Assembly (NCBI GenBank): GCA_021432635.1
Contig: MU270072.1
Span: 186,001 to 250,000 of the forward strand
DNA: 64,000 nt
From: Thozetella sp. PMI_491
Taxonomy: Eukaryota; Ascomycota; Sordariomycetes; Chaetosphaeriales; Chaetosphaeriaceae
Direction: 5' to 3'
Shown here: piece by piece, positions 24,445-35,023 of the stretch
Layout of the letters: each line of letters starts with the position of its first letter
How positions within the stretch are numbered: the first letter of the stretch is position 1
Notes under the pieces: generated by a model
What the model saw: only the letters and a program-made list of their open reading frames with translations
Told to the model about the DNA's origin: nothing
Database searches by the model: none
Made by a program: the position numbers and the translations under genes

Positions 24445-24957
24445 GGTACCGAGTGCTGATGCTTGCTCTCTTTGGCCCCCCCACTCGACCTGCAGCTAGA
24501 GCACTGGTAGCCGGCGGCGTGGCCGGAGTCCACTGGGAGCGAAGCTGGTCTTTTCACTCCATACGGTCGCACCAATGGGAGAATGTAGAATTGCTGCTGC
24601 TCGAGCGAAAGAAGAAAGAAAGCTTTACTGGCTGCTACAAACCTGTACAAAAAGCAGCCAAGCAAAGCCTCAGACTCGACCTAGCACTCATGCATAAGGG
24701 TTCAAACAAAAACTGACAAACACGGAGGCCCAATCAAGTCTCGACGCGCGACGCGCCCGCGCGCGGACCTAAATGGATTTTTGGCGTTGCTTTTGCTAGG
24801 AGCGCAAACTTGTTGCTACCCCACCACCACTCTCGCTCAGGCCTGGCGCATCTTTCTTTACTAGAGCCACTTTAATCAAGCATTGCCCATCGCGAAACCA
24901 GCCAGCCGGAAAGGCACGCCGCCAAGAAGGCCGCGACGCTGCTTCCGACCGCTGCCC
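24445..24957. promoter_or_regulatory. Bidirectional promoter region between the aminotransferase-like and chromo-like genes
   Basis: A 513-bp spacer between two divergent start codons (24444 minus, 24958 plus). It contains CGCGCGACGCGCCCGCGCGC-type GC-rich sequence near 24745-24770. No separate gene is seen. Shared regulation is an inference from the arrangement. Confidence 0.5.
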
Positions 24958-25795
24958 ATGGCGCGAATCACAAGGAAGCGCAGTCTCTCTCCCGACCTGG
25001 GTAGCTCGCCCATCCGGGTCGGCCGTCCTGCCAAGGCCCTTCGCGCACCTACCCCCGGCGCCCACCGACGTCGAGGGGACCCCTACAGCCTGGCGAGCTT
25101 CCTTCAGGACCTGAGCCCGCCGGTCGGTAAAAAGGCTCGTCCAGAGAAGCGGAACACCGCCAAGAACAACAATGCGCCCGCGACGCCATCCAAGTTATCC
25201 CGCGTGAGCGCCGCGGAGCTTGCCATCGCAGCTACCCCCGCCAAGGAGCGCAACGACGAGGGTGCGGCGAAGCCTGACGCAGAGAAGGAGGTATGCTTCG
25301 CTCCTTGCCGTTTCTTAGCTTCGACTCATCCGTCCCTCCCAATCCCTCGCTGCCTTGTTGCCCTCTTGTATGCTGACTATCTCTCTGTCTCAGGAGCCAC
25401 AGTATGCGATCATCTACCTCATGGGCCACCGCCAGACATGGCGCATCGACGATGGCTCAGGCTGCTTCGAGATGCGAGTCAAATGGGCCGATGGCGACGA
25501 GGACTGGGTCTTCGAGGATACACTGGCGAAGGACGTACCGGAGATGGTTTGGACCTACTGGGCGGCCACGGGCGGGCGCAAGCAGGCGGCCAAGGATGCC
25601 AAAGTCAAGGACCGAATGGACGGCATCGCCGGTCACTCCGGCGCCAACGGGAAACGCCGTTTCCTCGTGCACGACATCGGCTACCCTCCTCTTCCCGACT
25701 TTGGGTACTGGGTGTCCGAGAAGAAGCTGTCCAAGGCGGTCTTGGACGAATACTGGGCGGAAACTTGGCGGGTGAGAGACCTCACGCCGCGCTAG
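24958..25795 (+). CDS. Small chromo/chromo-shadow-like domain protein, about 244 aa
   Basis: Exons 24958-25290 and 25394-25795, phase 0, with a GTATGC donor and a CAG acceptor. The N-terminal 110 residues are basic and low-complexity (MARITRKRSLSPDLGSSP...), like a disordered nuclear region with possible localisation signals. After the intron comes YAIIYLMGHRQ, then CFEMRVKWADGDEDWVFE and PEMVWTYW, which follows the beta-strand and C-terminal helix pattern of a chromo or chromo-shadow domain. A third segment with RFLVHDIGYPP and a Trp-rich tail is of unknown function. It could bind histone tails or dimerise. The divergent zinc-finger/aminotransferase-like gene next to it may be a functional partner. 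The domain match is moderate. Confidence 0.72.
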
Positions 25796-26583
25796 CGGAG
25801 CATGCGATATCACTACAGTCCTACCTCCGTTCAAGGAGCACAACTTCCAGCGAGAGTCGTGAGTTCTCGTCGCAGAACCTGCTCGTCTGAGATACCGCCC
25901 GACATTACCCCCGCACGAGCAATAGCTCGCTTCGATCTTCCTCTTCCCGCCAGCCTGCCGGAGGCTGCTGCGCCTGGTGTCTGGAAGTCTGTACCGGGAC
26001 ATTTTGTTTCCCCTTCGACTTACGAGATGACGAAACGAACGAAGCGCATGGGTTTATTCTCGGTGCCCGCTAGTCCGCCCATATCGCCGATCCAGATGGA
26101 TTACCTAGCTATACAATGTGTTGCCAACTCCAACTTATTATTACGCATTGCGAGGAGTACCATATGGCGGACGGCACAATAGCTCTTAGACGAGACTAGC
26201 TCTTCCCCCTACCCGTACGACCCCAATACCCAATCGGCATGACACGATGACGCATCAAGCAACCTCGTTACGGACAAGTCACCTGTACGGTGTCGAGTAG
26301 CCCCGGAGCTCGTATGAAGCTTGTAACGCCTCATGCTGAGCACTTGAGGAGCGTACGTGTCGGGTGTTTATCGATACCCTTTTACTAGCGAATGGCCAGC
26401 GGGAAACCGAGGGGAAAGACACATCACTGGTGAGGCGAGATCTCAGGGTTAGTGGTGGTGGGATATTAGAATGTCAAACATTTACAAGATTCAACAGTGT
26501 CTACCTGCTATCGAACATTTTCTCTATCCTAGTCGGTAGTCAAACTCCCTCTGCCGTCCCAGAGTACAATACTATGCGTGTCC
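25796..26583. other. Intergenic, 0.79 kb
   Basis: Between genes that end towards each other. Only shadow frames are open; no repeat or RNA gene recognised. Confidence 0.5.
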
Positions 26584-28214
26584 CTAATCATCCTGTGCCT
26601 CTCTGCCTGCCAAGCGTTGGGCTTTCTGTCTCGCGTTCCGCTCAGCTTCGGCTCTCCAGGTCCCGGCGAACTTCCACTGCACTCCAGCACCAGCTAGGGC
26701 GACAACTTGTACACCAACGCAGGCCGTGAACGCCCACCCAGCGCCAATCGCATTCACCATCGGCAGCACGAAGCTTGTGCCACCCGCGGCGAGCAGACAT
26801 CTAGCTAGGTTCAAGCTTGCGCTAGCAGCGCCGCTTCGGTCAGGGAAGATGTCGACGAGGTAGGTCATGACAAGCGACTGCGTCGAGACGGCAGTCCAGC
26901 CTGTCACAAAGGTGGATACGATGGGGACGGCGATGTGCACCCGGGAGGAGTACTGGACTGTCCAGCCGAAGAGGGCGATGGCAGCGCATTGGAGGAGCGA
27001 GAATATCGGGATAAGGCGTAGACGAGCTTGCTCGAGCGGAAATTTGTCGTCTTCGCAGTCACTAGGCAGACCCTGGCCCATCTCGACGGAGAGCTGCGAG
27101 GAGAGCCGCTGCTGTTTCGCTTTCACGCGGCGATAGTCGACGTCTAGGATCTTGCCAGTGATCAGAGTCCCGATTATGGACCCGGCCCCGTTGGCAATGA
27201 AGGTCAGGCCGATCTCGGCTTCGGATAGGTGATATCGCTCCTCAAACAAGCTCGACATGGCCGTGATGCTCATCTGCCAGACCGCGTAGTATACGGCTAG
27301 AAACACAATGATTGGTGCCGCATGCTTGCTAACCAAAATTCGGAAAGGACCTGTCGCATCGATGTGTTTCTTGCTGGCTGCCTTCGGTGGGGGCTGCTCG
27401 GTATCGTGCTTTACCTTGGTTGTTCGCTGGTAGAAGGACAAGGGGTGCTTCGCCAGCAGATTGGATGGGCTCCGAGCACCATTGGCGACGATGGACCTCA
27501 GCGTTTCGGGCAGCAGGAGAATGAGAGCCAGGAGAAATACACCGCAGTAGATTGCTAGGAACCAGAATATACTCCGCCAGCCAAGGGACCCAGCCAGAGC
27601 TCCCCCAATCACAGGTCCAGCGGCGACCGGCACCAGGAGGCCAGCCTGAAAGATTCCCATGTAGCCGCCACGGGACTCGCGCGTCGTGATGTCGCCGATC
27701 ACGCCGGATCCGATGGCGATGGTGCTCGCGCTCCCGGTACTCTGCAGACCTCTCAGCACAACAAGTGTGGCATAGTTCTTCGTCTCTGCAAGCCCGATGC
27801 ACGCCCCAAGGAAGACCAGGAAGGTGCAGACGTAGGCGACCCGGCGGCCCTTCACATCCGAGATGGGGCCCCAGACGCTAGGCGCGATCGCCTGGAAGAT
27901 TAAGTACGTGGTGACGGTGAGGTTGACGAGCTCGACGCTGACATCGAGGTCGCGGGCGATTTCGGGGAGCGCGGGGAAGTAGATGTTGGATGCGAAACCG
28001 GAGACTGTTCTAGGGTTAGTGGACCTGATATCTTGGAGTCCTCATAGAACCGAATTTGGGGCATACAGGTCGCTGCAGTCGAGACAATGAGCACGATCAC
28101 TGCTTTCTGCCGGCGGTCGAAGATGCTGTAGGGTTCTCGGGGGGCCGCAGGGGGCAATGGTGCTTGCTCGGGCGAATCGGGAGACCCAGGTTCTCCTTCC
28201 GTCTTCGGGGCCAT
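26584..28214 (-). CDS. MFS drug:H+ antiporter (DHA1 type), about 522 aa
   Basis: Exons 28214-28067 and 28004-26584. The intron 28005-28066 has a GTATGC donor and an ACTAAC branch. Its acceptor is the second AG after the branch, which gives STAATFSGFASNIYFPALPE across the join. The protein shows motif A, GPISDVKGRRVAY, motif C-like GPVIGGALAGSLGWRSIFW, and 12 predicted membrane segments with a long charged central loop. This is typical of fungal DHA1 multidrug or polyamine exporters at the plasma membrane. The cytosolic N-terminus is Pro- and Glu-rich. Substrate unknown. Confidence 0.9.
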
Positions 28215-29197
28215 CTCTAGTCGTGAGGGAGCTCGGGGGTACCCTTATGCGTGCAGCAAAGTACTGTGCGGCTCAACTTGCAGGTCTAAACTATAGTGGC
28301 TTGGCCTGCCTTTGGTGGGAGATGTGAAGTAGAGGTACCGTTAGTTGTCCAGTCACTCTTCTATCCTCTTATTTATGTCCTGCCCCGCGGTCTGTGTTCT
28401 GGTTCGAGGAGAAGGTGGTATCGAGGCGCTTCACCTCGAGTGCGAGTTTCTGCTTTGCCGACTGGACGATCTATGAAATTTCTCCCCTGACTGATTCTTC
28501 TGATTTAAACTAAACTCAATTTCTCTTATGTTGGCCGGAGAATCCAACGTGGAGCCAAGACACGTCTACAAGCACTTATAGACGGACTTCCAAGCTGATT
28601 TGATTGGCTTCGTGGCGAAACTTTGCGGAGTTGAGCCGTGGGTCCGTCGGAGCTGAGCGCTCAACTCCGGATGGCGGCACATTGACTGCCGGAGGTCGTC
28701 AAAAGCGTGCCTGGCCTGATTCAATGCTCATTACAGCTTGCAGGGAGCGAAAGTACTCCAAATCACCTGTAGCCTATGTACCTTGCATTGTATAGAATAG
28801 GTATAGACTGCGGCACGCCCTGGTTTGTTCCTTGCATAGCCACTTTTGTAACGGACAGAGCTGGACTATCAAAAAACTTGCATCCTTTCCTACAGGCACT
28901 TCTCTATCACAAAGCGTTTCTCGTCCTTTATACTAAGCATTAGTAGCATCTTGTAATAAGCGAAAACTGCAGCGTGCTTTAACATATAAGAGCAATGGAG
29001 TGCTGCGACAATTACTGCCAGGATCTGGGCTAGCTACACAAACCCCGCTATCTATGCCAAGGTTAGGGCGTAGAATCGTCAATGATTCATCACATTGATG
29101 TCCTAGACCTAGATACATATATAGCCCGGATTCGATGAAACTTGCCCCACGTTCCTATACACGTGTGACATCCGGAAGCAAAAGTTGAGCTGTTGCT
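28215..29197. other. Intergenic, 0.98 kb
   Basis: Divergent promoter space for the DHA1 transporter (minus) and the GFA-family gene (plus). No gene, RNA or repeat recognised. Confidence 0.5.
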
Positions 29198-29800
29198 ATG
29201 GAGCAAACCACGGAACGTCCTAGCTCATTGACAGGTGGCTGTCTGTGCGGCGCAATCAGATATGCCATTCACTTCGTAGACCCGCGATCATGGCCACCTG
29301 TCGTAAGACCCCCTTCCGTACCATTTTATGTAACTGTGGCTGACCCGACTGTCAATTCATCAACCTGCCAATGCACCATGTGTCGGAAGTGGACTTCCTC
29401 GCTAGTCGCGCAATTTCTTGTCGCTTCCCCCAGCCAGCTGGAGAGGCCTTTCAGCCACTTCCGAGACTACAAGGAGTACTCCTCTTCACCGGGACGATTC
29501 CGCGGCTTCTGTGGTAAATGCGGTTCGTCTCTTATTTGGCGGTCAGAGGATAATGAGAGGGCTTTTGACCTTTTCATTGGCACCTTGGACGAGGAATGGT
29601 TGGTTGCAAAAGAGGGGAAAGGTCCTGCCCGGCCTTTGCATGCAGCTACAAATGGTGCTTGGGCCAAGACCCTGACAGTACCTAATGGGAACCAGTTCTG
29701 GATGGAAAACGCCATTGAAGGCGTGACTGATTGTATCAAGGGTGGGAATGAGTTTCCCCGGGAAGGCCCTCCTAGCAAAAACATACCAGAGTGGATGTGA
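29198..29800 (+). CDS. GFA/CENP-V family zinc protein, 200 aa
   Basis: Single exon. Three zinc-binding cysteine groups of the GFA (DUF636) fold are present in order: GGCLCGAIRY near residues 14-23, CQCTMCRKW near 58-66, and FCGKCGSS near 105-112. The insertion between the first two groups is longer than usual, but I see no acceptor AG that would make it an intron. The family was named after glutathione-dependent formaldehyde-activating enzyme; most fungal members have no proven reaction, and a role in S-glutathione or aldehyde chemistry is inference. Likely cytosolic. It lies between an exporter and a regulator, which fits a stress or detoxification context. Confidence 0.88.
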   Translation: MEQTTERPSSLTGGCLCGAIRYAIHFVDPRSWPPVVRPPSVPFYVTVADPTVNSSTCQCTMCRKWTSSLVAQFLVASPSQLERPFSHFRDYKEYSSSPGRFRGFCGKCGSSLIWRSEDNERAFDLFIGTLDEEWLVAKEGKGPARPLHAATNGAWAKTLTVPNGNQFWMENAIEGVTDCIKGGNEFPREGPPSKNIPEWM

Positions 29801-29907
29801 TATACTTGAAGTAAGCTTCTGGACCGCTAGAGAGACGGGCGAGACAGAGCCCGCAATCTAGATTAGATATTCACCGATATTCTGAAGATACGGGGATCAA
29901 CCCCCCC

Positions 29908-31239
29908 TTAAGAGGCGTGCGTGCAGCAAGTCACCGTGTACATCAGTGTCCCAAACTCGTCCAGGTCTTCCAACCACTGATCTACTCGATTGTGCCTCGC
30001 CGCAATGCCCGGCTCGTCCAGCCCCGGCGGTGCCGGCCATAGGTCATCGATGCGAAGCGTCCCATCTGTGGTTTCCGCCAGATACGCATTATACTCTGCC
30101 TCCCATTCTCTTCGGGTTGACGCCTGCCAGTTCGATTTCGAAGCCGGCCCCGGAAGTCCTTGCAGTTCTGTCCCTAGGAACGTGGGAAGACCATCTTGGC
30201 TGGAGAGGACGCTGTCGAACAGATACATGGTATAGAGCGTTCGCCGCTTCGCTTCTGCTACGATCCAGGCCTCCCATCTTGGGCGCGCATTCTGTTGCTC
30301 GGCTAAACACACCAGGCCCTCCCGGGAGGTCGCGCACGCGAGCTCTTGGAGATTAATCATGGCCTGGCGGAGAAAAGGATCCGACGCTTCGCCGAGGCGA
30401 AAGAAGAGAACCATGGCATAAATAAGGTAGGCCTGGAAAGCCGCAAGGAGGGCTTTATCGCCGTACATCGTGTGGGAGTCATGGATCTTAACCATCTCGC
30501 GCTGGAGAATCTCGGCCGCCGCCGCCTCGCTGCCCGGGAGAGGGCGCGAACAGATGCGCACGACACTCAGGCAGGTCGCAAGCGGCGAGCCGCCCCATGC
30601 CGCCGAGGTCAGCTGGGACGCATGTACGAACGGCGGAGCCCCACGGCTGCGGACTGCGGAGCCCGCATAGGCCTTGAGGATTTGGTAGATAAACCGGGAT
30701 ATGCTGGGGTGGTATTCTTTGACGACTTGGCCGGGAATGGGAACGTAAGTGTTGAGCCAGCGGTTCGCGATATCGTCGGCGTTAATGGGACAGGTGAGCT
30801 CAAGATCGGTGAAATCCAGAATGTCGGTCGTACTATGCACGACGCCGGTAGGGGGGTTGCTCAAGAGGGGCAAGAGTTGTCCTCCATTCCTGAGCATCGA
30901 TGCCTCGTTTGGTAGAGTGTACTCAGCTGTGTGCCGTGTTGAGAGGCTAGGAGGTGTACTCGTATGAGAAGACCCGTCGCGATCTGGAGTCGGCGGTAGA
31001 CCGAGGGACTCGCCTAAGAGATCGGAAGACGGTAGCATTTCAGGCGTGTAGAGATCATTGCCCACGGCGATAGCTTGCCGTCCAGTCCGACGACCAACGT
31101 CGGTCGCGCCATAGGAGCAGGCCAGGCCGCGCTGAATACATCGAGCGCAGCCATCATCCTGGCGTTTGCACTTTGCCTTGCTTGCCGAGCATTGCTGGCA
31201 TGCCTTTTGTCTTGAGGTAGAATATCTAGAGGTCCTCAT
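29908..31239 (-). CDS. Zn(II)2Cys6 transcription factor, 443 aa, AflR-like layout
   Basis: Single exon from ATG 31239. The open frame runs further upstream without another ATG, so I chose the Met 13 residues before the first cysteine, which is usual for the family. The zinc cluster is complete: Cys14-x2-17-x6-24-x6-31-x2-34-x6-Cys41, with a Lys/Arg-rich first loop. After it comes a Ser/Thr/Pro-rich linker and a C-terminal region (TCLSVVRICSRPLPGSEAAA) with the spacing seen in AflR-type and other cluster regulators. Nuclear. It is divergent to a second Zn2Cys6 gene and close to an exporter, a GFA protein and a LaeA-like methyltransferase. Confidence 0.9.
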   Translation of the reverse strand: MRTSRYSTSRQKACQQCSASKAKCKRQDDGCARCIQRGLACSYGATDVGRRTGRQAIAVGNDLYTPEMLPSSDLLGESLGLPPTPDRDGSSHTSTPPSLSTRHTAEYTLPNEASMLRNGGQLLPLLSNPPTGVVHSTTDILDFTDLELTCPINADDIANRWLNTYVPIPGQVVKEYHPSISRFIYQILKAYAGSAVRSRGAPPFVHASQLTSAAWGGSPLATCLSVVRICSRPLPGSEAAAAEILQREMVKIHDSHTMYGDKALLAAFQAYLIYAMVLFFRLGEASDPFLRQAMINLQELACATSREGLVCLAEQQNARPRWEAWIVAEAKRRTLYTMYLFDSVLSSQDGLPTFLGTELQGLPGPASKSNWQASTRREWEAEYNAYLAETTDGTLRIDDLWPAPPGLDEPGIAARHNRVDQWLEDLDEFGTLMYTVTCCTHAS

Positions 31240-32181
31240 CTCAACAAATGGCTTGCCGTCGATTCGAGACCAGGGCCGGCCCAAGGCCCCAAGTCCAAGG
31301 AGTTGCGGGAGCAGCAGCGGGTCGAATCGCTCTTGATATGACAAATGAGCACCGGATGAGAGGTAACGATGTTACTAGCACGCTCCAGGGGTGTGTGACA
31401 ATCTGTGCGGCTGAAGGGGAGTTGGGGCTGGCATAAGCTACGTCATGCTGTGATTGGGGCCGGGCTCGCTGCACAACGCGCGAAAGGGATACTAACAGGG
31501 TCTCCACATTGGCTACCCGACGTTTAAGGTAAGGCACTTTTGGTCCCGCCTTCTATGTTGGTAATAAACCCTAGCTAACCTACTGCACGTCTTGCATCTT
31601 GTTAACAAAGTCGTTTACCTGGATCCCGTTGCCCATCCTTCCCGCGCCCCTATCCAAGGACCCCCTTCCAGCCATCGTACCTACATAGAAAGGGCTGGTA
31701 GCGTAGCTCGGAACCCTAACCCTCGCTCTCTCTTCGGCCGAGGCACCTCGCGAGATCTTATAGGCGCAGCTGACGACATGCTGCATCGATTCGAAGTAAC
31801 GTTTCGTTCGCTTCGGCAAGCCACAGTGGCTTTCTCGGCCGTGGCTTGCTTGTCTCCCCTGGTTCGCGCCTGCGGCTCGCTTCGCCACGCCGCGCGACGA
31901 AATGTAAGCAGGCACCCTCGACGTCAGCTGAGGCAACTAGGGCCCTGGCACCTCCGCTGTGCCGGAACAAACATTTCGAGCGCTGCGGAGAAGCCATCGT
32001 CAGATACGACCAGATACGAACAAGGGCAAGCCACACACTGCGCACGGCAAACGGCAAACGGCAGCGCATGCCAAGACGCTCCGTTGACGATCGCCACTGC
32101 GCTCCTATTGAGTCATTCGTTCTACCGACCCCGACTGCATAACGCGCCACACCCCACAGACATAGGAGATGCCTGCACGAG
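31240..32181. other. Divergent promoter region between two Zn2Cys6 genes
   Basis: 942 bp between opposite start codons (31239 minus, 32182 plus). Several short open frames exist on both strands but none looks coding. The arrangement allows shared or cross-regulation. Confidence 0.5.
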
Positions 32182-33867
32182 ATGAGGCTTGCCAACCGCC
32201 GGAGGATATCCTGCCTGACGTGTAGGGAGCGGAAAGTGAAGGTGCGCCGGACCCGCGATCGCCCCGTTCTTTTCCTCTTGCTTTCCGAGTTTGAGCGCAA
32301 CCCCGTTTGGCCTGCGTTGGCACGCGCTCGCTCCTGCTCTAACACGTGCGCAGTGCAGCGGAGAGAAGCCGGGCTGCCGCACCTGCAGTAGCTCCAGGCG
32401 CTGGTGCCGCGGCTACGGTACCCCCCTCGTGACGGATAGCCGTACGCTCGGTGGCGATGGTGCTCCACAGGGCGGTGCGCAGGACCGCATCCTCTCCCCG
32501 GTGTCTGCTCGCAACGCCCTGCGCCAGCAGTTAGTCAGCTTGTACCTGGGCGAGCAGCTCCCAGACGAGATCATCGCCGCCAGCAACGGGGACCGCAACT
32601 GGCTCCTGCAGGTCCCATGGATCGAGACCCTCACCCCCTCGCTAGAGGCAGCCATATTCGCGACCTGCGGCGCTCGTCTAGGCCAGAAGGGTGGCGGCAA
32701 TGCCGACCTCAGCTACCGGAGCCTGGCCTTCTACAACACCAGCCTGCGCGAGCTGCAGAAGGCAATCAACCACCCCACTCTCCAGTACCAGGACCAGACC
32801 CTCGCAACCTGCCTGGCGCTGACCATGTATGAGTACGCCGAGTGCCCGGGCAAGGTTCCCGGGGGGTATCTATCTCACTACCAGGGCTCGATGGAGCTGC
32901 TGAGGCACCGGGGCCCGGAGGCCCACGCCACGGGCCTTGGACACAGCGTCTTGCGGGCGATCCGCATGCACGCGGTATGGCCACCCCCCGTCCCGGCGCT
33001 TAGTACCCTCCAGGCTGATGACATGACCAGGTTTTTCGTGGCTTCCAGAACCGCTCAACGAGCTTCCTTGCCGAAAAAGACTGGCTAGACTTGCCGTGGG
33101 CGTCGAAGCCAAAGGACTACCACGACCAACTCATCGACATCATGCTGCGACTGCCCAAGATCATGACGCAGCTTGCTGGTTCGCCTCCGGCGTCGCCACG
33201 AGACATGCTCGGTCCCGCAGTGCAGAGAGTGCGCGCTTGCTGGCGGGTCGATGGTGAGCTGACCGACTGGCTGGAGCGGCTCACTGCCGCCACAGCCGGG
33301 CCTCTTTTCTGGCCTGAGGCGCACGGAGACGCGGCCAAGTCGCCGTCCGTCGACCCCGATACTAACGAACTGCCACCCACCCCGTACAACTTCCCCAGCT
33401 TCATCTTTGCCCAAACCCTCTTGCTCTACTGGCTCTCTCGGTTGATAGTAGCCTTTCAGCTCGGCCTGGCCTACCGACAGCTCCAGAGCATTCCCGTGCC
33501 CGCGAGCACGCCGCCGCGCACTGACCCGGAGTGTACATGCCGGGAAAATAAAAAGGTGACCATCAGCTCGTGTCTGCTGCACTTCCGGCCCACGCAGCTC
33601 CCGCCGCTAGGCTACCGCGCCAACTGGTCCGAGACCATAGCGCGCAACATCCGCCGGTCCGTCGACTACTTCTTCCTCGACAAGCTGCGCGTTGCAGGAC
33701 CATCGTGCCTCATCCCTCCGCTCATGGTGTTACAGTTTCACTGGGAGTACGACTACAGCGGTGAGGACCGGAGCGGTGAGCTGAAGTGGGTCGGTAAGGT
33801 ATTGATGAGGATTCACAATCGGGGCAGCAAGATCGCGGAGATCGTTGCTTCGGGGCAGCGGGAATAG
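32182..33867 (+). CDS. Zn(II)2Cys6 transcription factor, about 505 aa
   Basis: Exons 32182-32241, 32354-32974 and 33031-33867, both introns in phase 0. The first intron splits the zinc cluster: Cys11, Cys14 and Cys21 come from the joined exon ends, followed by Cys28, Cys31 and Cys38, spacing x2-x6-x6-x2-x6. The region after it (QLVSLYLGEQLPDEI, DQTLATCLALTMYEYAE, YLSHYQGSMELLRHRGP) is the fungal-specific C6 regulatory domain. The second intron (GTATGG donor) restores VFRGFQNRSTSFLAEKDW, which matches the usual family segment. Nuclear regulator of unknown target. It ends 78 bp from the end of the methyltransferase gene on the other strand. Confidence 0.9.
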
Positions 33868-33945
33868 TCTGGCATTCCAACCTCGAGTAATCAAAACTAT
33901 GAGACTGTCTCGAAGGCCGGGTCCGGCCGTCTAGTGATACTGCAT

Positions 33946-34985
33946 TTAGGCCAGCTTCTTCTGGCCTGTAACCACAATCATGACGAAGAAGCCTCCAACC
34001 TCTCTCATCTCCTTCTCGAACCTCTGTTCCAAATCCGCCGTGACGGACTCGGGAATATTGAGACCTGTGCCAAAATGTCAACATGAGCCTTCTCAAACAG
34101 GTCGACCAAGCTCGACAGGAAGCAACTTACTGGCACCGGTCTGCACGATAGCTGGGATGGTGAGCTTAAAGGGCTCGATCGACTCGTCGATATCCGCCTC
34201 GTTTCCCATCGCCTTCCCGACATTCGCCTTGAACGTCTGGACTGACACATTGTCCAGCCCTGCGTCTCGGAACAAGCCTTCCAGCTGATTTGCAAAGTAT
34301 GGGTCCTGGCCAGCCATGGTAAACAAAGCATGGAGAATCGTGATGAAATCTCTGATGGAAGACGAATCTGCCTGGGAGCTTAGTTTGATATCCATCTCCT
34401 GAATCTGCAGCCAGCCCCCGGGGGCGAGCGAGGCGACGAGGTTCTCCACGACTGCCTTCAATGGGGCCTTCGCTGCGCCCGCCAAGACAGCGCGAACATG
34501 CGTGAGGTGAAAAGCAGACTGGAACTCCGAGGGCAGCGGCTCGCAGACGTCTTGAACCGCGTAGCGGATATTTGGATATTCAACAGACGCCGCCCGAGCG
34601 GCTTCGATGAAGGACGGCATGAGATCCATGCCGACCAGCTGGGCTGAGGGCGCCGCCGCTTGTTGGATGTCACGAAGCAGCATCCCTGCATACGTGGTTA
34701 ATTCTAGTCCTCGCTGGGGCAGAATATACACTTGCCGTCGGCGCAACCGATATCTAGCACCTTCAGGCCGTCCTTCTTGAGATCGACGGGTGCGAAGATC
34801 AGTTTCCCGTTGCAGGTTTTCAGCATCCATCGGTGCTGCTTGCCCAAGCGTTCCAGCTCGGTCGCTATGCCAGCGAGCATATACTCGTGATCTTGTTGCT
34901 GTTCAGCCATGTTGGGAGCGCGCACGATAGACCAGTTTTCAGGAGCTGGAAAGCATGCTGACTTGGATGTTGTCTGTATGCTCAT
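33946..34985 (-). CDS. LaeA-like SAM-dependent methyltransferase, about 307 aa, with a GC-AG intron
   Basis: Exons 34985-34736, 34685-34131 and 34064-33946. The SAM-binding motif I reads LKVLDIGCADG and is completed only by splicing; later motifs are LVGMDLMPSFIEAA, RYAVQDVCEPLP and LAPGGWLQIQEMD. The first intron starts GCAAGT rather than GT and ends CAG: the strict GC-AG consensus. Any GT donor nearby breaks the frame. The family (Methyltransf-23/LaeA-like) is common around secondary-metabolite genes; members methylate small molecules or act as regulators. An inner Met at residue 26 is an alternative start. Tail-to-tail with the Zn2Cys6 gene. Confidence 0.9.
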
Positions 34986-35015
34986 AGCTTAGAGACTGAG
35001 CGCGGCGTTGGTTGG

Positions 35016-35023
35016 TATTTATA
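35016..35023 (-). promoter_or_regulatory. Possible TATA box of the methyltransferase gene
   Basis: TATAAATA on the minus strand, 31 bp before the ATG at 34985. That would leave a very short leader; alternatively transcription starts downstream and the inner Met at about 34910 is used. Confidence 0.35.

Noticed and set aside
31240-31344. N-terminal extension of the AflR-like regulator
   Set aside because: The frame is open but has no ATG, and the zinc cluster normally lies close to the N-terminus, as with the Met at 31,239.
33085-33582. 165-codon minus-strand frame opposite the second Zn2Cys6 gene
   Set aside because: Fully antisense to well-supported coding exons, no family resemblance.
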